Of a DNA stretch of 64,000 nucleotides, positions 52,401 through 62,132 are shown piece after piece (the first letter of the stretch is position 1; each line of letters opens with the position of its first letter). The DNA lies in assembly GCA_030834905.1 (NCBI GenBank), contig JAUQWZ010000023.1, positions 81,832-145,831 of the forward strand, read 5' to 3'. The notes under the pieces are model-generated. The model was not told where the DNA came from and did not search any database. It saw only the letters and a program-made list of their open reading frames with translations. The position numbers were made by a program, and so were the translations under genes. The DNA comes from Aggregatilineales bacterium (GTDB taxonomy: Bacteria; Chloroflexota; Anaerolineae; Aggregatilineales; Phototrophicaceae).

Positions 52401-55400
52401 CCCAACGGCGGCGAGCGCCTCCTCGGCAGCACTGTATCCGGCGCTAATGGACTGGTGCCGGGTCCCGTCTTTTCACTGAACGAACTGGGACCCATCGGCA
52501 TCTATACGCTGCGGGTGGATGTTCAGGCTGTTGATCCTGCCGTAACGCCTTACACCTGCTCCCTGAGCCATGCCCTGACAGTGGGCAGCCTGAACGTATC
52601 GTTCGACTATGATAATGGCAGCGGCGGCGCGGTCAACCCGTCAGCCGTCGAAGTGGGCAAGAGCGTTTGCTTCACCAATACGTCCGCGCCTGTGCCTCCG
52701 GTTCCCAGCGATCAGAATGCGCTGACATATACCTGGGATGTGAACGGCACCTCAAACGCTGGACTGCCCGGATGTATCACTTTCGATACGCCGGGAACGT
52801 ACACCGTCAACCTGACAGGCGAGAATTTCGATCAGGGGGATGCCAGCTTCCACCGCGAGCAGACTGCCAGCGTCGTCTTCAACGTCTATGGCTCGCAGAG
52901 CATCACCATTACCAGATCCAATCAGGTTTACGCGCCTGCTGCGATGAACTTCACCGCCAACGGCACCAACATTACCGGCGGCTATAACTGGGCGTTCTAC
53001 AGTGGAGCTACCCTGCTGGGCACGCGCAGCAACCAGCAGAATCCGAGCTTCAATTTCCCCACTCCGGGAACCTACCGCGCGGTAGTCACCGGCACCGGAC
53101 CCCTGGGAGCAACCAGCGCCGAGGTGGAGTTTACGCTCATCTCTACCAACGACGTTCTCGCGTCTTTCATTCCAACACAGTATGCCGGTATCGCGCCGAT
53201 GAGGGTTTGCTTCGCCGATACCAGCCAGGGGCAAAACCTGACCGAGTGGGAGTGGGACTTTGGCAACGGTGAAACCCTGAATTACACCGCCACCAGCATT
53301 CCATCGCAAATCTGTACCGACTATCCGACGCCGAATACCAGCCATCCGGTCACGCTGGTCGTTCGTAATCAAAGCGGAACCTCGGCAACGGCGACGAACA
53401 TCATCCGCACGTACTCGCTGCTGGAGAGCCGGATCACCTATCACATCACGCCGCAGGGCGGGGGACGGTACTGTTTCACGGCAGACATTTCGCCGGGCGT
53501 GACGGTGACCGGATGGGATTTCGGCGATACCACCACCGGCGGACCCCAGAACACGATCTGCCACCAGTTCCAATCGACAGGCGATTACCGCGTTCAGATG
53601 AGCGTTGAAGGACCGGGCGGCGAACCGGGAGCCGTCGAGCGCGTGGTTACGGTCAACCTGACGGGCGGCTCGCCGTCGCTGTCTGCCAGCGCGGTGTGCG
53701 CGGCAAACCGCACCGCCACCTTCACGGTGGAGAACAGCGGCGACGCGATGACCACCGCCGATCAAATCGTCGTGCGGAATGCAAACGGGGATGTCATCGA
53801 CATTCGTCCGGTGCAGCTTGGCAGCGGCGCGCAGATGTCCTTCAGTCTTGACAACCAGTCCGGTCCGCTCACCCTGACGCTGACCGACGCCAGCAGCGTG
53901 ACCGCGACAACCACCTGCAACTATCCGCCCGAACTTTCGGCAAGCGCGACCTGTGCTGGCGGGCTGCCGGTGTTCACAATTACCAATGCCCGTCCTGGCG
54001 ACGGTCCCATGATTAGCCCGCAGGCTTACGAGATCCGCGATGGCAGCGGCACTTTGGTGAGCAGCGGGACGTTTGAGCTTGGGTCAGGAGTAAGCTCGGA
54101 AATCATCACCTTGCCGGCGGGCGTGCCTGTTTATGCGGTTTACACGCTGAACAGCAGCGGCGCGGCGAGCACATTCCAGATCAGCCACTCGTGCGACGCG
54201 CCGCAGGTGACGGTGGCGGCGGTCTGTTCCGCCGGTCTGCCGGTGTTCACGGTGACAAATCCCACGCCCGGCAATCCGATGGCGACACCGCAGGCTTACG
54301 AGATCCACAATGCCAGCGGCGCGGTGGTGAGCAGCGGGACGTTTGAGCTTGGCGCGGGGATAACGTCAGAAGAGATCAGCCTGCCCGCCAGCGCGACACC
54401 CTACGCTGCTTATACATTCGTGAGCGACGGCGCAGTGGGCACGTTCCGGGTGAGCTATGCCTGTGGCGCGCCGCAGGTGACGGTGACGGCGGTCTGTTCC
54501 GCCGGTCTGCCGGTGTTCACGGTGACGAATCCCACGCCCGGCAATCCGATGTCGGCACCGCAGGCTTACGAGATCCGCGATGGCAGCGGCGCTTTAGTAA
54601 GCAGCGGGACGTTTGAGCTTGGCGCGGGGATATCGTCCGAAGATATCAGCCTGCCCGCCAGCGCAACACCCTACGCTGCTTATACGTTCGTGAGCGACGG
54701 CGCAGTGGGTACGTTCCGGGTGAGCTATGCCTGCGACGCGCCGGTTGTTTCAGTGGAAGCCGACGAATCTATGATCGTGGTGACTGGAACGTGCGCTGCT
54801 CCGGCAGCCTTCACGATTAGCAATCGTGGCGGCGCGATGGCGGCGGCACAGAATTACACCCTCGTCAGCGGCGGTCGTGATGTGACGCCAGCGAACGACG
54901 CCTTCCTGCTTGCCGCAGGCGAAACGACGCAGATCTTCATTCCCGCAGACGCGAGTACGCTGTCAGGCGTGACCTTCCGCACTGCCGGAGCCGCGGCTGT
55001 AACCAGCACGCTGCGGTGTCAGACCGCCGTCAGCCAAAGCGCCACTGCCGCGCCGACGGAATTCCGCTTTACCGGCTTGCCGCTGGTGGAGAATGCGCCG
55101 CTGTGCGCCTACGGCTGTCCGACGTTCCAGTTGTATCACACCGATGAAATGGGCGACTGGGAGATCTTCCGCCTCGACAGCGCTGACGCGCTGACGCGGA
55201 CAACTATCCGCGAAAACCTGTCGCTTGGTATGGGTGAGGGCGTAGTCGATATGGCGCCCAGCCTGTCGCCCGACAACAACTGGATCGTCTTCCAGAGCAA
55301 TCGCGACGGGAACTGGGAACTGTACGTAGCCCCAACCAGCGGCGGCGATCCCGACGCGGTGCAGCGCCTGACGTATAACCGCATTGCGATTGATGGCGAC

Positions 55401-56276
55401 CCGATGTGGGGACCCAACAACTTCGTGGTCTTTGAAAGCACGCGCAACGGCAACTATGACCTGTTCCTGATCGATATGTCCACAGGACAGGAATATCAAC
55501 TGACCGACAGCGAAGGCGACGACATCAACCCCTACTGGTCGCCGGATGGAACGCGCGTGCTTTTCCAGAGTGATCGCGGCACAGCGAACCGCTGGCAGCT
55601 ATACGAACTGAATATCGCAACCGGACAGTTGGCTGCATTGAGCGCCAGCGACGTCGTCGAAGTCGATCCGCAGTATTCGCACGACGGTTCGCAGATTGTT
55701 TTCCGCAGCTACGCGAATGACGGCGATGTCAGTACGCTGATGGTTATGAACCGGGATGGAAGCAACCGCCGCCCAATCAGTGATCCAAACGGCGATGCAA
55801 CCAACGCTGCCTGGTCGCCGAGCGATCGCTATCTGGCGTATCAGTCCGATGTGGATGGTGATCTGGATATTTACATCTACGATCTCGCCACGGGAGCAAC
55901 GCGCCAGCTCACCGACAATGGCATCAACGATTACGCGCCCACCTGGCGCTGTACGGATGAACGGGTCGTCTTTACCTCGGACATTACCGGCGACCCGAAC
56001 ATTTTCGAGGCTGACGTCAGCCCGCTGGATGCTCCGGCAATCGCCGTGGATGAGGACGCCAGCCAGATGACCTTTGAGCTGTCCAACGATATTTACCCGC
56101 ACAGCAACCCGTCGGAAGAGAATGCCAGCCGAGAAGGGCAGACGCTGCTGGGTGCTTTTGGCGAGCAAACGGTGTTCTTGCAGCCGCCCGCGAACGTGAC
56201 TCAGGTGGATCTGTCACTTGATGGCTTGCAGCGGGACGAGTGGAAGCCGGTGCTCGTGTGTTCGGCTAATCGTTAG
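49431..56276 (+). CDS. Giant secreted PKD-repeat and TolB-propeller protein
   Basis: A 2281-residue exported protein. The N-terminus MLHRTHASARGFNNLVLGFL then VLILVLGSGTFAQ is a signal peptide, followed by about 80 residues rich in Glu, Pro and Thr (TPEVTLTETPTSEASPSLLP). Several PKD-like domains follow, with WDWNFGDSTTGSG, WEWDFDDDGMVDATG, YAWDFGDDGTTDEA, YAWDFDGDGITDST and WEWDFGNGETLN. Residues about 1501-1770 are three consecutive 90-residue modules, two of them nearly identical at DNA level (270-base period, 54201 and 54471). The C-terminus (about 1900-2195) is a TolB/WD40-like propeller with LSPDNNWIVFQSNRDGNWEL and WSPDGTRVLFQSDRG. No membrane anchor, LPXTG or catalytic motif is seen. 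The ATG at 49431 is chosen because the signal peptide starts there and AGGAG lies upstream. Probably a surface adhesion or matrix protein. Confidence 0.88.
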   Translation: MLHRTHASARGFNNLVLGFLMVLILVLGSGTFAQELESEATPEVTLTETPTSEASPSLLPTLEEAVPSSTPVFPEVTNSPTSEPPAEATEEVILPTSEATEAAPVTDATAEIQMTAEAEPTAALSVVNPLAVQTYCQFDIGNGGDNNPLTYTFSATSANIATWDWNFGDSTTGSGQTVNHTYSGPGTYPITLVCTPATGFGSQMTLTGSVQISLPAPVAYFTVNQGTIFEQIVNGANPLHITTSNLSTPAGLGYLWSVTGSGVTCASLTTENLDCTITDYGSFTFGLTATNSSGSSTFSQTIGVNAPVPQADFSLTPSSGTAPLTVTFAGIMDAASGPITTWEWDFDDDGMVDATGQNPAAYTYTTAGLYGATLTVTGPGGMMEIARSVNVFESGNSVQAAFTMEQTGAGATPGMVQVCFTNTSTGPIQSYAWDFGDDGTTDEAISDPYFCRDFPPGLLEVRLRVTGATPDVTSQAFRQLSLVAAPVAAFTYSPTSGLNQSTQIDFDSGTSTGIITSYAWDFDGDGITDSTAANPHDILLAIGSNRVRLTVTGPGGSSSVEQIINVARLEITCSINGNFAPLPGSNNQTYTSTIGNIVGRTVTYAWEITGGAVPASGTGDSFPVTLLAGTNSYQITLTASTPDGSLCSDTRTITTTYPPLVCNMNNPLPGTLYPNGQNYTFGANVSGLSGRTITSYQWSVDGIASGTGSSLLWTNPAPSTGNHTIRYVATASDGSSCFEEVTAVVTAYPTPTCTGISGDANPIPVNGSGSPRDRSYTANVTGLAGRTASYTWTVQGATSATSSNPSNVRWPLSYASNPPGTSTNIGVAIVVQTPGEPDTILNCARTVNVTINKLVCAAPTGDITPVVGETNTYNYSVSNLYGRTPSLDWELRQGASVVASGTGSTFSYQFLQPGEVYTLYYAASVAAPNADSCNATATLTVTRADQSFACDVFPTNGNNFTPAAAGSYSYTVDMDNGNALQLLYRYVLVGPNGGERLLGSTVSGANGLVPGPVFSLNELGPIGIYTLRVDVQAVDPAVTPYTCSLSHALTVGSLNVSFDYDNGSGGAVNPSAVEVGKSVCFTNTSAPVPPVPSDQNALTYTWDVNGTSNAGLPGCITFDTPGTYTVNLTGENFDQGDASFHREQTASVVFNVYGSQSITITRSNQVYAPAAMNFTANGTNITGGYNWAFYSGATLLGTRSNQQNPSFNFPTPGTYRAVVTGTGPLGATSAEVEFTLISTNDVLASFIPTQYAGIAPMRVCFADTSQGQNLTEWEWDFGNGETLNYTATSIPSQICTDYPTPNTSHPVTLVVRNQSGTSATATNIIRTYSLLESRITYHITPQGGGRYCFTADISPGVTVTGWDFGDTTTGGPQNTICHQFQSTGDYRVQMSVEGPGGEPGAVERVVTVNLTGGSPSLSASAVCAANRTATFTVENSGDAMTTADQIVVRNANGDVIDIRPVQLGSGAQMSFSLDNQSGPLTLTLTDASSVTATTTCNYPPELSASATCAGGLPVFTITNARPGDGPMISPQAYEIRDGSGTLVSSGTFELGSGVSSEIITLPAGVPVYAVYTLNSSGAASTFQISHSCDAPQVTVAAVCSAGLPVFTVTNPTPGNPMATPQAYEIHNASGAVVSSGTFELGAGITSEEISLPASATPYAAYTFVSDGAVGTFRVSYACGAPQVTVTAVCSAGLPVFTVTNPTPGNPMSAPQAYEIRDGSGALVSSGTFELGAGISSEDISLPASATPYAAYTFVSDGAVGTFRVSYACDAPVVSVEADESMIVVTGTCAAPAAFTISNRGGAMAAAQNYTLVSGGRDVTPANDAFLLAAGETTQIFIPADASTLSGVTFRTAGAAAVTSTLRCQTAVSQSATAAPTEFRFTGLPLVENAPLCAYGCPTFQLYHTDEMGDWEIFRLDSADALTRTTIRENLSLGMGEGVVDMAPSLSPDNNWIVFQSNRDGNWELYVAPTSGGDPDAVQRLTYNRIAIDGDPMWGPNNFVVFESTRNGNYDLFLIDMSTGQEYQLTDSEGDDINPYWSPDGTRVLFQSDRGTANRWQLYELNIATGQLAALSASDVVEVDPQYSHDGSQIVFRSYANDGDVSTLMVMNRDGSNRRPISDPNGDATNAAWSPSDRYLAYQSDVDGDLDIYIYDLATGATRQLTDNGINDYAPTWRCTDERVVFTSDITGDPNIFEADVSPLDAPAIAVDEDASQMTFELSNDIYPHSNPSEENASREGQTLLGAFGEQTVFLQPPANVTQVDLSLDGLQRDEWKPVLVCSANR
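54201..54740. repeat. 270-bp in-frame tandem repeat within the giant protein gene
   Basis: Two nearly identical 270-base units start at 54201 and 54471, each beginning CCGCAGGTGACGGTG. A more diverged copy of the same 90-residue module lies at about 53934-54200. The close identity points to recent duplication. Confidence 0.85.
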
Positions 56277-56296
56277 CTCTGATTGAGATAGAACCT

Positions 56297-56333
56297 GCAT
56301 TCCACGATTGGCGCTCTGCCAGTCGTGGAATGC
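56297..56333. terminator. Strong hairpin between convergent genes
   Basis: Two 16-base arms, GCATTCCACGATTGGC and GCCAGTCGTGGAATGC, pair with one G:T wobble around a 5-base loop. It lies 20 bases after the giant gene and before the convergent VOC gene stop. There is no T run, but its place suggests a shared terminator. Confidence 0.65.
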
Positions 56334-56386
56334 AATGGTGGGTTTATCCCTTGTTTGCGCCCGACGAGCGCCGCCGCTGATTGGGT

Positions 56387-56761
56387 TCAGGCTGGTTGGA
56401 ACAACTCAATCGGATTGCCAGAGGGATCGTCAACGAGAATTTGCTTACCGCCATTCCCAACGACAATTTCACTGCGGAACTTGCATCCAGCGTTTTTCAA
56501 CCGCTGCACTGTTGCAGCCAAATCTGCCACTTCGATTTGAATTCGGTTCCACCCACCAGGCGCGGGAGTCTGACCATCTGGCATAGACTGTCCTGCCCCT
56601 CCCGCGCCGGGTCGATTAAGCAGCAGGCGCAGATCGCCTTTGGACAGGCTTGCAAATCCAGGGGCAGGGTGCATATCGACCTGGAAGCCCAGCATTTCCG
56701 TGTAAAATGGGATCGCTTCATCGACATCGGAAACAATATAGCGGACACTGATTTTACTCAT
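56387..56761 (-). CDS. VOC-family (glyoxalase/bleomycin-resistance fold) protein
   Basis: A 124-residue single VOC domain made of two beta-alpha-beta-beta-beta units: ISVRYIVSDVDEAIPFYTEM in the first, and RIQIEVADLAATVQRLKNAG followed by ILVDDPSGNPIELFQPA in the second. The usual metal-binding end residue Glu is present in NPIELFQ. The specific reaction cannot be told; members include glyoxalases, dioxygenases and antibiotic-binding proteins. Confidence 0.88.
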   Translation of the reverse strand: MSKISVRYIVSDVDEAIPFYTEMLGFQVDMHPAPGFASLSKGDLRLLLNRPGAGGAGQSMPDGQTPAPGGWNRIQIEVADLAATVQRLKNAGCKFRSEIVVGNGGKQILVDDPSGNPIELFQPA

Positions 56762-56878
56762 CGCTGAACCTGCCTTTCGTTGAGTCTATAATTCACTCTA
56801 ACTTTTCGGGCTGGATGACTGTTCCACTTCGTCCGTTTTATTTTTGCAAAGCAACTTCTATTCAAAAGGGACTGTCAC

Positions 56879-57379
56879 ATGTCAAGCAAGTATTTGCCTG
56901 TAGACCAGATCCTCACCATCCTGAAGGAAACCCCCTCCCGTCTGGCGCTGCTGGCTGCCGGTCTGTCAGCAGCGCAGCTGCGCGCTGCGCCCGAACCCGG
57001 TGAATGGTCTGCCAGCGAAGTACTTGCTCATCTTCGTGCGTGCAGCGATGTCTGGGGCGATCATTATATCATGACGATCCTTGCCCACGATGAGCCGACG
57101 ATTAAGGCAGTGAATCCCCGTAGATGGATCAAGGATACGGACTATTTTGAACAGGATTTTCAGCCAGCGCTGCATCTGTTTACGCAGCAGCGTGAGAAGC
57201 TTCTGATAGTGTTGGAAGCGCTCCAGCCAGAAGGCTGGTGGCGAACAGCGACGCTCACGGGCGCAGGGAAGCCGCTGCAGCAGACGCTGATATCTCACGC
57301 CGATGGGTTAGCCCGCCATGAAAGGGCGCATCTTAAGCAGATCGAGCGCGCGCTGAATGCGCTTCGTATGCGCGGTTAA
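56879..57379 (+). CDS. DinB-like four-helix metalloprotein
   Basis: A 166-residue protein with the DinB/YfiT four-helix-bundle pattern. PGEWSASEVLAHLRACSDVW holds the first metal His, and GLARHERAHLKQIERALNAL holds the HxxxH pair near the C-terminus. DinB-like proteins include thiol-dependent transferases and many of unknown role; nothing here gives the substrate. AAAAGGG lies before the ATG. Confidence 0.85.
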   Translation: MSSKYLPVDQILTILKETPSRLALLAAGLSAAQLRAAPEPGEWSASEVLAHLRACSDVWGDHYIMTILAHDEPTIKAVNPRRWIKDTDYFEQDFQPALHLFTQQREKLLIVLEALQPEGWWRTATLTGAGKPLQQTLISHADGLARHERAHLKQIERALNALRMRG

Positions 57380-57397
57380 AAAGACATAGGCTCACGG

Positions 57398-57425
57398 TTG
57401 GCATGTAGCCTGATTTTAGTGTATC
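57398..57425 (+). promoter_or_regulatory. Possible promoter of the mrp operon
   Basis: TTGGCA (57398-57403) and TGTATC (57420-57425) are 16 bases apart and about 48 bases upstream of the first mrp gene. The -10 match is modest. Confidence 0.4.
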
Positions 57426-57472
57426 GTCACCCGACGTGATTTTATCCGGTTTTGCGCAGGAACTCTGAGGTT

Positions 57473-59842
57473 ATGCTTATAGCGGTACTTTCAGGATTCG
57501 GTTTTTCACTCGCTGCCATCTGGATTGCCCGGATTGGCAGGCTTCGCGGATGGTTGTTCGCGCTTTTACCCCTGATACTGACCCTCTATTTTCTGTCCTT
57601 CACGCCAGCGATTATTGCCGGTGAGGTCATCACGGCTTCATATACCTGGGTGCCCAGCCTGGACGTTCAGCTTGCGTTCAACCTGGATGGACTGAGCTGG
57701 CTGTTTGCATTATTAGTCAGCAGCATCGGCACCTTCATTTTCATCTACGCTGGCGCGTATATGGCAGACGAACCGCTTGTTGGACGGTTCTATGCCTACA
57801 TCCTGATCTTTATGGCTTCCATGCTGGGACTGGTACTGGCGGATAATCTGATTACGCTCTTTATTTTCTGGGAGCTAACCAGTTTCAGTTCTTACCTGTT
57901 GATCGGCTTCAATCATAAAGATGATGCAGCCCGCAAAGCCGCTTTGCAGGCGCTGCTGATCACAAGCGGCGGTGGTCTGGCGCTGATGGCGGGGCTGATT
58001 CTGTTAGGGTTGGCTGGAAACAGCTTCGAAATTTCCACCCTGGTGGCTGGGGGAGGCGTCGCTGAACACCCGCTTTACGTCCCGATCCTGCTGCTGATTC
58101 TGACTGGAGCTTTTACCAAGTCTGCTCAGGTGCCGTTCCATTTCTGGCTGCCGGGTGCGATGACAGCGCCATCACCGGTGAGCGCCTACCTGCACTCGGC
58201 GACAATGGTCAAAGCTGGCATCTATCTTCTGGCTCGGTTGACGCCCGTTCTGGGGGGCACTGACCTCTGGCATCTGCTGCTGCCCGCCGTCGGCGGGTTG
58301 ACCATGCTGGTTGGCGCTTATCTGTCGCTGCGACAGGTCGATCTGAAACGAATTCTCGCTTATTCAACCATCAGTTCTCTGGGTTCACTGGTTTTTCTGC
58401 TCGGTCTCGATACGCCGCTGGCAGCCCAGGCAGCCATCGTGTATTTGGTTGCTCACTCGATGTACAAGGGCGCGCTGTTTTTGATCGCCGGTATCATCGA
58501 ACATGAAACCGGAACGCGCGATGTCACGGCGCTTGGCGGGCTGGCGCGGATAATGCCCGCTGTCACGCTGGCAGCCGGTTTCGCCTCGCTGTCAATGGCT
58601 GGGATTCCGCCCTTTTTCGGGTTTGTCAGCAAGGAACTGCTTTACGAAACTACTCTGGGACTTCAGGACACTGCTGTACTTTTCACCACGCTGGCTGTGA
58701 TCGTCAACATGATTATGGTGGCGGCAGCGGTGCTGGTATTTGTCCGTCCCTTCACCGGAGCGATTGTCGAGACACCGCAGACGCCGCACGCAGTACCATT
58801 GGGATTATGGCTAGGACCGCTGGCGCTTGGAACGGGCGGTCTGGCAGCAGGGCTGCTGCTGTCTCAGGTTGGATCAACCTTTATCGCCCCGGCGGTGAGC
58901 GCCATCCTTGCTGAACCGATAGAGGTCAACCTGGCGCTGTGGCATGGCATCAATCCCATGCTGATTTTAAGCATTGTGACGGTTCTGGGCGGGCTGGTCG
59001 TTTATCGCTACCGGCATGTGTACGAGCGGATCAGCAGCCGGCTGGATACGAGCGAGCGCTGGGGTCCGGCGCAGTGGTACGAGCGTGGGCTGGATGCTGT
59101 ACTGATGCTGGGACAGCTTCAAACACGCATCCTCCAACACGGTTACCTGCGGGTTTACCTGCTGACGATCAATCTGGTGGTTATCAGCCTGGTGGGTATA
59201 ACGCTGGTAACCCGATACGATTTTGCCGGGCAGCTTCCCTCTACAGACCTTCATTTCCACGAGGCGGTGACTGCCGTGATTATCGCGGTGGCGATGATCT
59301 ATGTCCTGTTCGCCCGGTCACGGCTGGCGGCGGTTGTGGCGCTCGGCGTGGTCGGTTACGGCATCGCGCTCATCTTTGTGTTCTTCGGCGCGCCGGATCT
59401 GGCGATGACCCAGTTTGCCATCGAAACGCTGACCGTGATCCTGATGGTGCTTATCCTGTATCGTCTGCCGTCCTTTGCAAACTTTTCATCGAGAGGGCAG
59501 CGGACACGCGATGCTGTGGTTGCGTTGTCGGTTGGCGCGCTCATCACAACGCTCGTTCTGATATCCACGACGATAGTTCAGCCGTCTCTGCTGACGCCCT
59601 TCTTCGCGGAAAACAGCGTGACAGAGGCGCAGGGGCGCAATATCGTGAACGTCATCATTGTGGATTTCCGTGGACTGGATACGATGGGTGAAATTACGGT
59701 GCTGAGTATTGCCGCGCTTGGCGTTTACACGCTCCTCCGCCTGCGTACACCGTCACAGCGAAAAGTTGACTTAACCGCTGCGGTGGAAACAGGAGAAATA
59801 GCTGAAAAGGGTAAATCTGAAGAAGCAGAGGGCGTGCAATGA
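57473..59842 (+). CDS. mrpA: Mrp antiporter subunit A
   Basis: A 789-residue membrane protein related to complex I subunit NuoL, the largest subunit of the Mrp cation/proton antiporter. LTSFSSYLLIGFNHKDDAAR and TKSAQVPFHFWLPGAMTAPS ... VSAYLHSATMVKAGIYLLAR carry the conserved Lys and His of the proton path. Near the C-terminus, FGAPDLAMTQFAIETLTVIL and NVIIVDFRGLDTMGEITVLS are the DUF4040 and MrpA-specific segments. At 789 residues it matches the usual full-length subunit. The ATG at 57473 follows AGGA and GAGG. It is the first of seven coupled genes; its stop overlaps the start of mrpB (ATGA). Confidence 0.95.
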   Translation: MLIAVLSGFGFSLAAIWIARIGRLRGWLFALLPLILTLYFLSFTPAIIAGEVITASYTWVPSLDVQLAFNLDGLSWLFALLVSSIGTFIFIYAGAYMADEPLVGRFYAYILIFMASMLGLVLADNLITLFIFWELTSFSSYLLIGFNHKDDAARKAALQALLITSGGGLALMAGLILLGLAGNSFEISTLVAGGGVAEHPLYVPILLLILTGAFTKSAQVPFHFWLPGAMTAPSPVSAYLHSATMVKAGIYLLARLTPVLGGTDLWHLLLPAVGGLTMLVGAYLSLRQVDLKRILAYSTISSLGSLVFLLGLDTPLAAQAAIVYLVAHSMYKGALFLIAGIIEHETGTRDVTALGGLARIMPAVTLAAGFASLSMAGIPPFFGFVSKELLYETTLGLQDTAVLFTTLAVIVNMIMVAAAVLVFVRPFTGAIVETPQTPHAVPLGLWLGPLALGTGGLAAGLLLSQVGSTFIAPAVSAILAEPIEVNLALWHGINPMLILSIVTVLGGLVVYRYRHVYERISSRLDTSERWGPAQWYERGLDAVLMLGQLQTRILQHGYLRVYLLTINLVVISLVGITLVTRYDFAGQLPSTDLHFHEAVTAVIIAVAMIYVLFARSRLAAVVALGVVGYGIALIFVFFGAPDLAMTQFAIETLTVILMVLILYRLPSFANFSSRGQRTRDAVVALSVGALITTLVLISTTIVQPSLLTPFFAENSVTEAQGRNIVNVIIVDFRGLDTMGEITVLSIAALGVYTLLRLRTPSQRKVDLTAAVETGEIAEKGKSEEAEGVQ

Positions 59843-60273
59843 AAGCGACCGAAAAGCGTCATGCGGCACAGTCGCTCATTCTTCTGACTGCCACCCGATA
59901 TCTCGTTCCTATTCTGCTGTTGTTCTCGCTCTTTTTGTTAACAAGAGGGCACAACGAGCCGGGCGGTGGCTTTGTGGGTGGGTTGGTGGCAGGGGCGGCG
60001 TTTGCGCTCTATGCCCTCGCGCATACGGTTCATCAGGCTAGGCTGCTGCTCCGCTTCCCGCCAAGAACGCTGATTGGTACCGGACTGCTGATTGCTGTCG
60101 GCAGTGGTCTGGTTGCGCTGCTGTTTCAACGCCCCTTCATGACCGGAATCTGGAGCGCAGTGGAATTACCGATCTTTGGCAAACTCGGTACACCCGGCAT
60201 TTTCGATATTGGGGTTTATATCGCCGTCCTGGGTGTGATACTCCAGATCATTTTTGAACTGATGGAGGAGTAA
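59839..60273 (+). CDS. mrpB: Mrp antiporter subunit B
   Basis: A 144-residue protein with four spans and the family signature [20 protein letters not shown] near the first span. [20 protein letters not shown] is the last span. It starts in an ATGA overlap with mrpA. It is part of the membrane arm that exchanges Na+ or other cations for protons. Confidence 0.95.
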   Translation: MKATEKRHAAQSLILLTATRYLVPILLLFSLFLLTRGHNEPGGGFVGGLVAGAAFALYALAHTVHQARLLLRFPPRTLIGTGLLIAVGSGLVALLFQRPFMTGIWSAVELPIFGKLGTPGIFDIGVYIAVLGVILQIIFELMEE

Positions 60274-60274
60274 C

Positions 60275-60628
60275 ATGGTTATCGTGCTGGCATTTTTGAC
60301 CGGCGGGTTATATGCCTGCGGGCTGTATATGATGATGCGGCGCAGCATTGTGAAACTGATTATGGGATTAGCCTTATTGAGCTATGCCACCAATCTGCTC
60401 ATCTTCACCGTTGGCGGTCTGACCCGCGCTGCCCCGCCTCTTGTCCCCGAAGGCGAGACAGTTCCCCCGGTTCCGTTCGCCGACCCTGTACCGCAGGCGC
60501 TCATCTTAACTGCCATCGTGATCGGTTTTGGCGTCCTGGCGTTTGCAGTCGTTCTGATCGAGCAGACTCACCGGTCAGTCGGCACCGATGACAGCAACAA
60601 TCTGCGCGGCATAGAAGGAGAGTCTTAA
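60275..60628 (+). CDS. mrpC: Mrp antiporter subunit C
   Basis: A 117-residue NuoK-like protein with three spans. [20 protein letters not shown] and [19 protein letters not shown] carry the conserved features of MrpC, and [20 protein letters not shown] holds the last span. GGAG lies 7 bases before the ATG, at the end of mrpB. Confidence 0.95.
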   Translation: MVIVLAFLTGGLYACGLYMMMRRSIVKLIMGLALLSYATNLLIFTVGGLTRAAPPLVPEGETVPPVPFADPVPQALILTAIVIGFGVLAFAVVLIEQTHRSVGTDDSNNLRGIEGES

Positions 60629-60632
60629 TTCA

Positions 60633-62132
60633 ATGGGATTGCTTGTCCTTTTGCCGCTTCTTATTCCCTTTGTGACCGCTGCGCTGGCGCTGCTGTTCTG
60701 GAGACGCCATCGTGTCCAGCGGGCATTGGGGCTGGTGGGTTCCGTCGGTTTGTTATTATCTGCGCTTGTCCTTCTGGTGGTGGTGTGGCGTGACGGTATT
60801 CAGGTCGTCCAACTGGGTAACTGGCCCGCGCCATTTGGCATCACCTTCGTGGCTGATTTGTTCAGTGGGATCATGACGGTGTTGGGCGGCATTATTGCTG
60901 TGGCGGTTGTCATATATTCCCATGCCAGTGTGGACAGACTGCGGGAGCGATTTGGATACTATCCGCTGCTGCTGTTTCTGATGATGGGCATCTCCGGCTC
61001 GTTCCTGACGGGCGACATCTTTAACCTGTATGTCTGGTTTGAAGTCATGTTGATGGCATCATTTGTCCTGGTTGCGATGGGAAATGAAAGGGCGCAGCTT
61101 GAAGGCGCTCTAAAATACGTCACCATCAATCTGGTTTCCTCTGCCATCTTCTTAACGGCGATTGGCATTTTATACGGCATCAGTGGGACTCTGAACATGG
61201 CACAGCTCTCGGTGCAGTTGTCACAGTCCCAGCAGCCCCAGATGGTGACAGTGGTTGCCATGCTGTTCCTGATTGCCTTCGGCATCAAGGCTGCCCTGTT
61301 TCCGCTGTTTTTCTGGCTGCCGGCTTCGTATCCGGTTGCGCCGGTAGCCATTACCGCGCTTTTTGCCGGACTTCTGACGAAAGTGGGGGTCTATGCACTC
61401 ATCCGGGTTTTCACACTGTTATTTGTGCAGGACATCGGGTACACCCACGCCCTTTTACTGCTTCTTGCCGCGCTCACGATGATAACCGGCGTTCTGGGGG
61501 CAGCCTCGCAAAATGAAATTCGCCGCATTCTCTCCTTTCACATCATCAGTCAGATTGGCTACATGGTGATGGGTCTGGCGTTGTTCACGCCGCTGGCGCT
61601 GGCTGGGGCGATTTTCTACATCATCCATCACATTATCGTCAAAGCGAATCTGTTTCTGATCGGCGGTGTGGTACAGCGGCTGGAGGGAAGTTACTACCTG
61701 AAGGATCTGGGCGGGCTGTACCGGTCGCATTTTGGACTGGCTGTTCTGTTCCTGATCCCGGCGATGTCGCTTGCCGGAATCCCTCCCTTGTCCGGTTTCT
61801 GGGCAAAGTTCACGCTGATACGCGCCAGCCTGGAAGAAAACCAACCAGTCATCGCGCTCGTCGCGCTGGTGGTCAGCCTGCTTACGCTGTTTTCAATGAC
61901 TAAAATCTGGGCGGAGGTTTTCTGGAAGGACCGCCCTGAAACCACGCCAGAGCCAGCGCCGCTGTCACCCAGTGCGCGCCTGCAACTGCTCCTGCCTATC
62001 ATTGCTTTAGCCGCCATCACCGTTGTGATTGGTCTGATGGCTGAGCCGGTATTTATCCTTGCATCTCAGGCTGCCAACCAGTTGTTATCACCAGTTGAGT
62101 ATGTGACCGCCGTCCTGGGAGGTACACCATGA
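60633..62132 (+). CDS. mrpD: Mrp antiporter subunit D
   Basis: A 499-residue NuoN/NuoM-like protein with about 14 spans. [20 protein letters not shown] holds the conserved Glu, [20 protein letters not shown] the conserved Lys, and [20 protein letters not shown] the His/Lys of the proton channel. It overlaps mrpE by 4 bases (ATGA). Confidence 0.95.
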   Translation: MGLLVLLPLLIPFVTAALALLFWRRHRVQRALGLVGSVGLLLSALVLLVVVWRDGIQVVQLGNWPAPFGITFVADLFSGIMTVLGGIIAVAVVIYSHASVDRLRERFGYYPLLLFLMMGISGSFLTGDIFNLYVWFEVMLMASFVLVAMGNERAQLEGALKYVTINLVSSAIFLTAIGILYGISGTLNMAQLSVQLSQSQQPQMVTVVAMLFLIAFGIKAALFPLFFWLPASYPVAPVAITALFAGLLTKVGVYALIRVFTLLFVQDIGYTHALLLLLAALTMITGVLGAASQNEIRRILSFHIISQIGYMVMGLALFTPLALAGAIFYIIHHIIVKANLFLIGGVVQRLEGSYYLKDLGGLYRSHFGLAVLFLIPAMSLAGIPPLSGFWAKFTLIRASLEENQPVIALVALVVSLLTLFSMTKIWAEVFWKDRPETTPEPAPLSPSARLQLLLPIIALAAITVVIGLMAEPVFILASQAANQLLSPVEYVTAVLGGTP

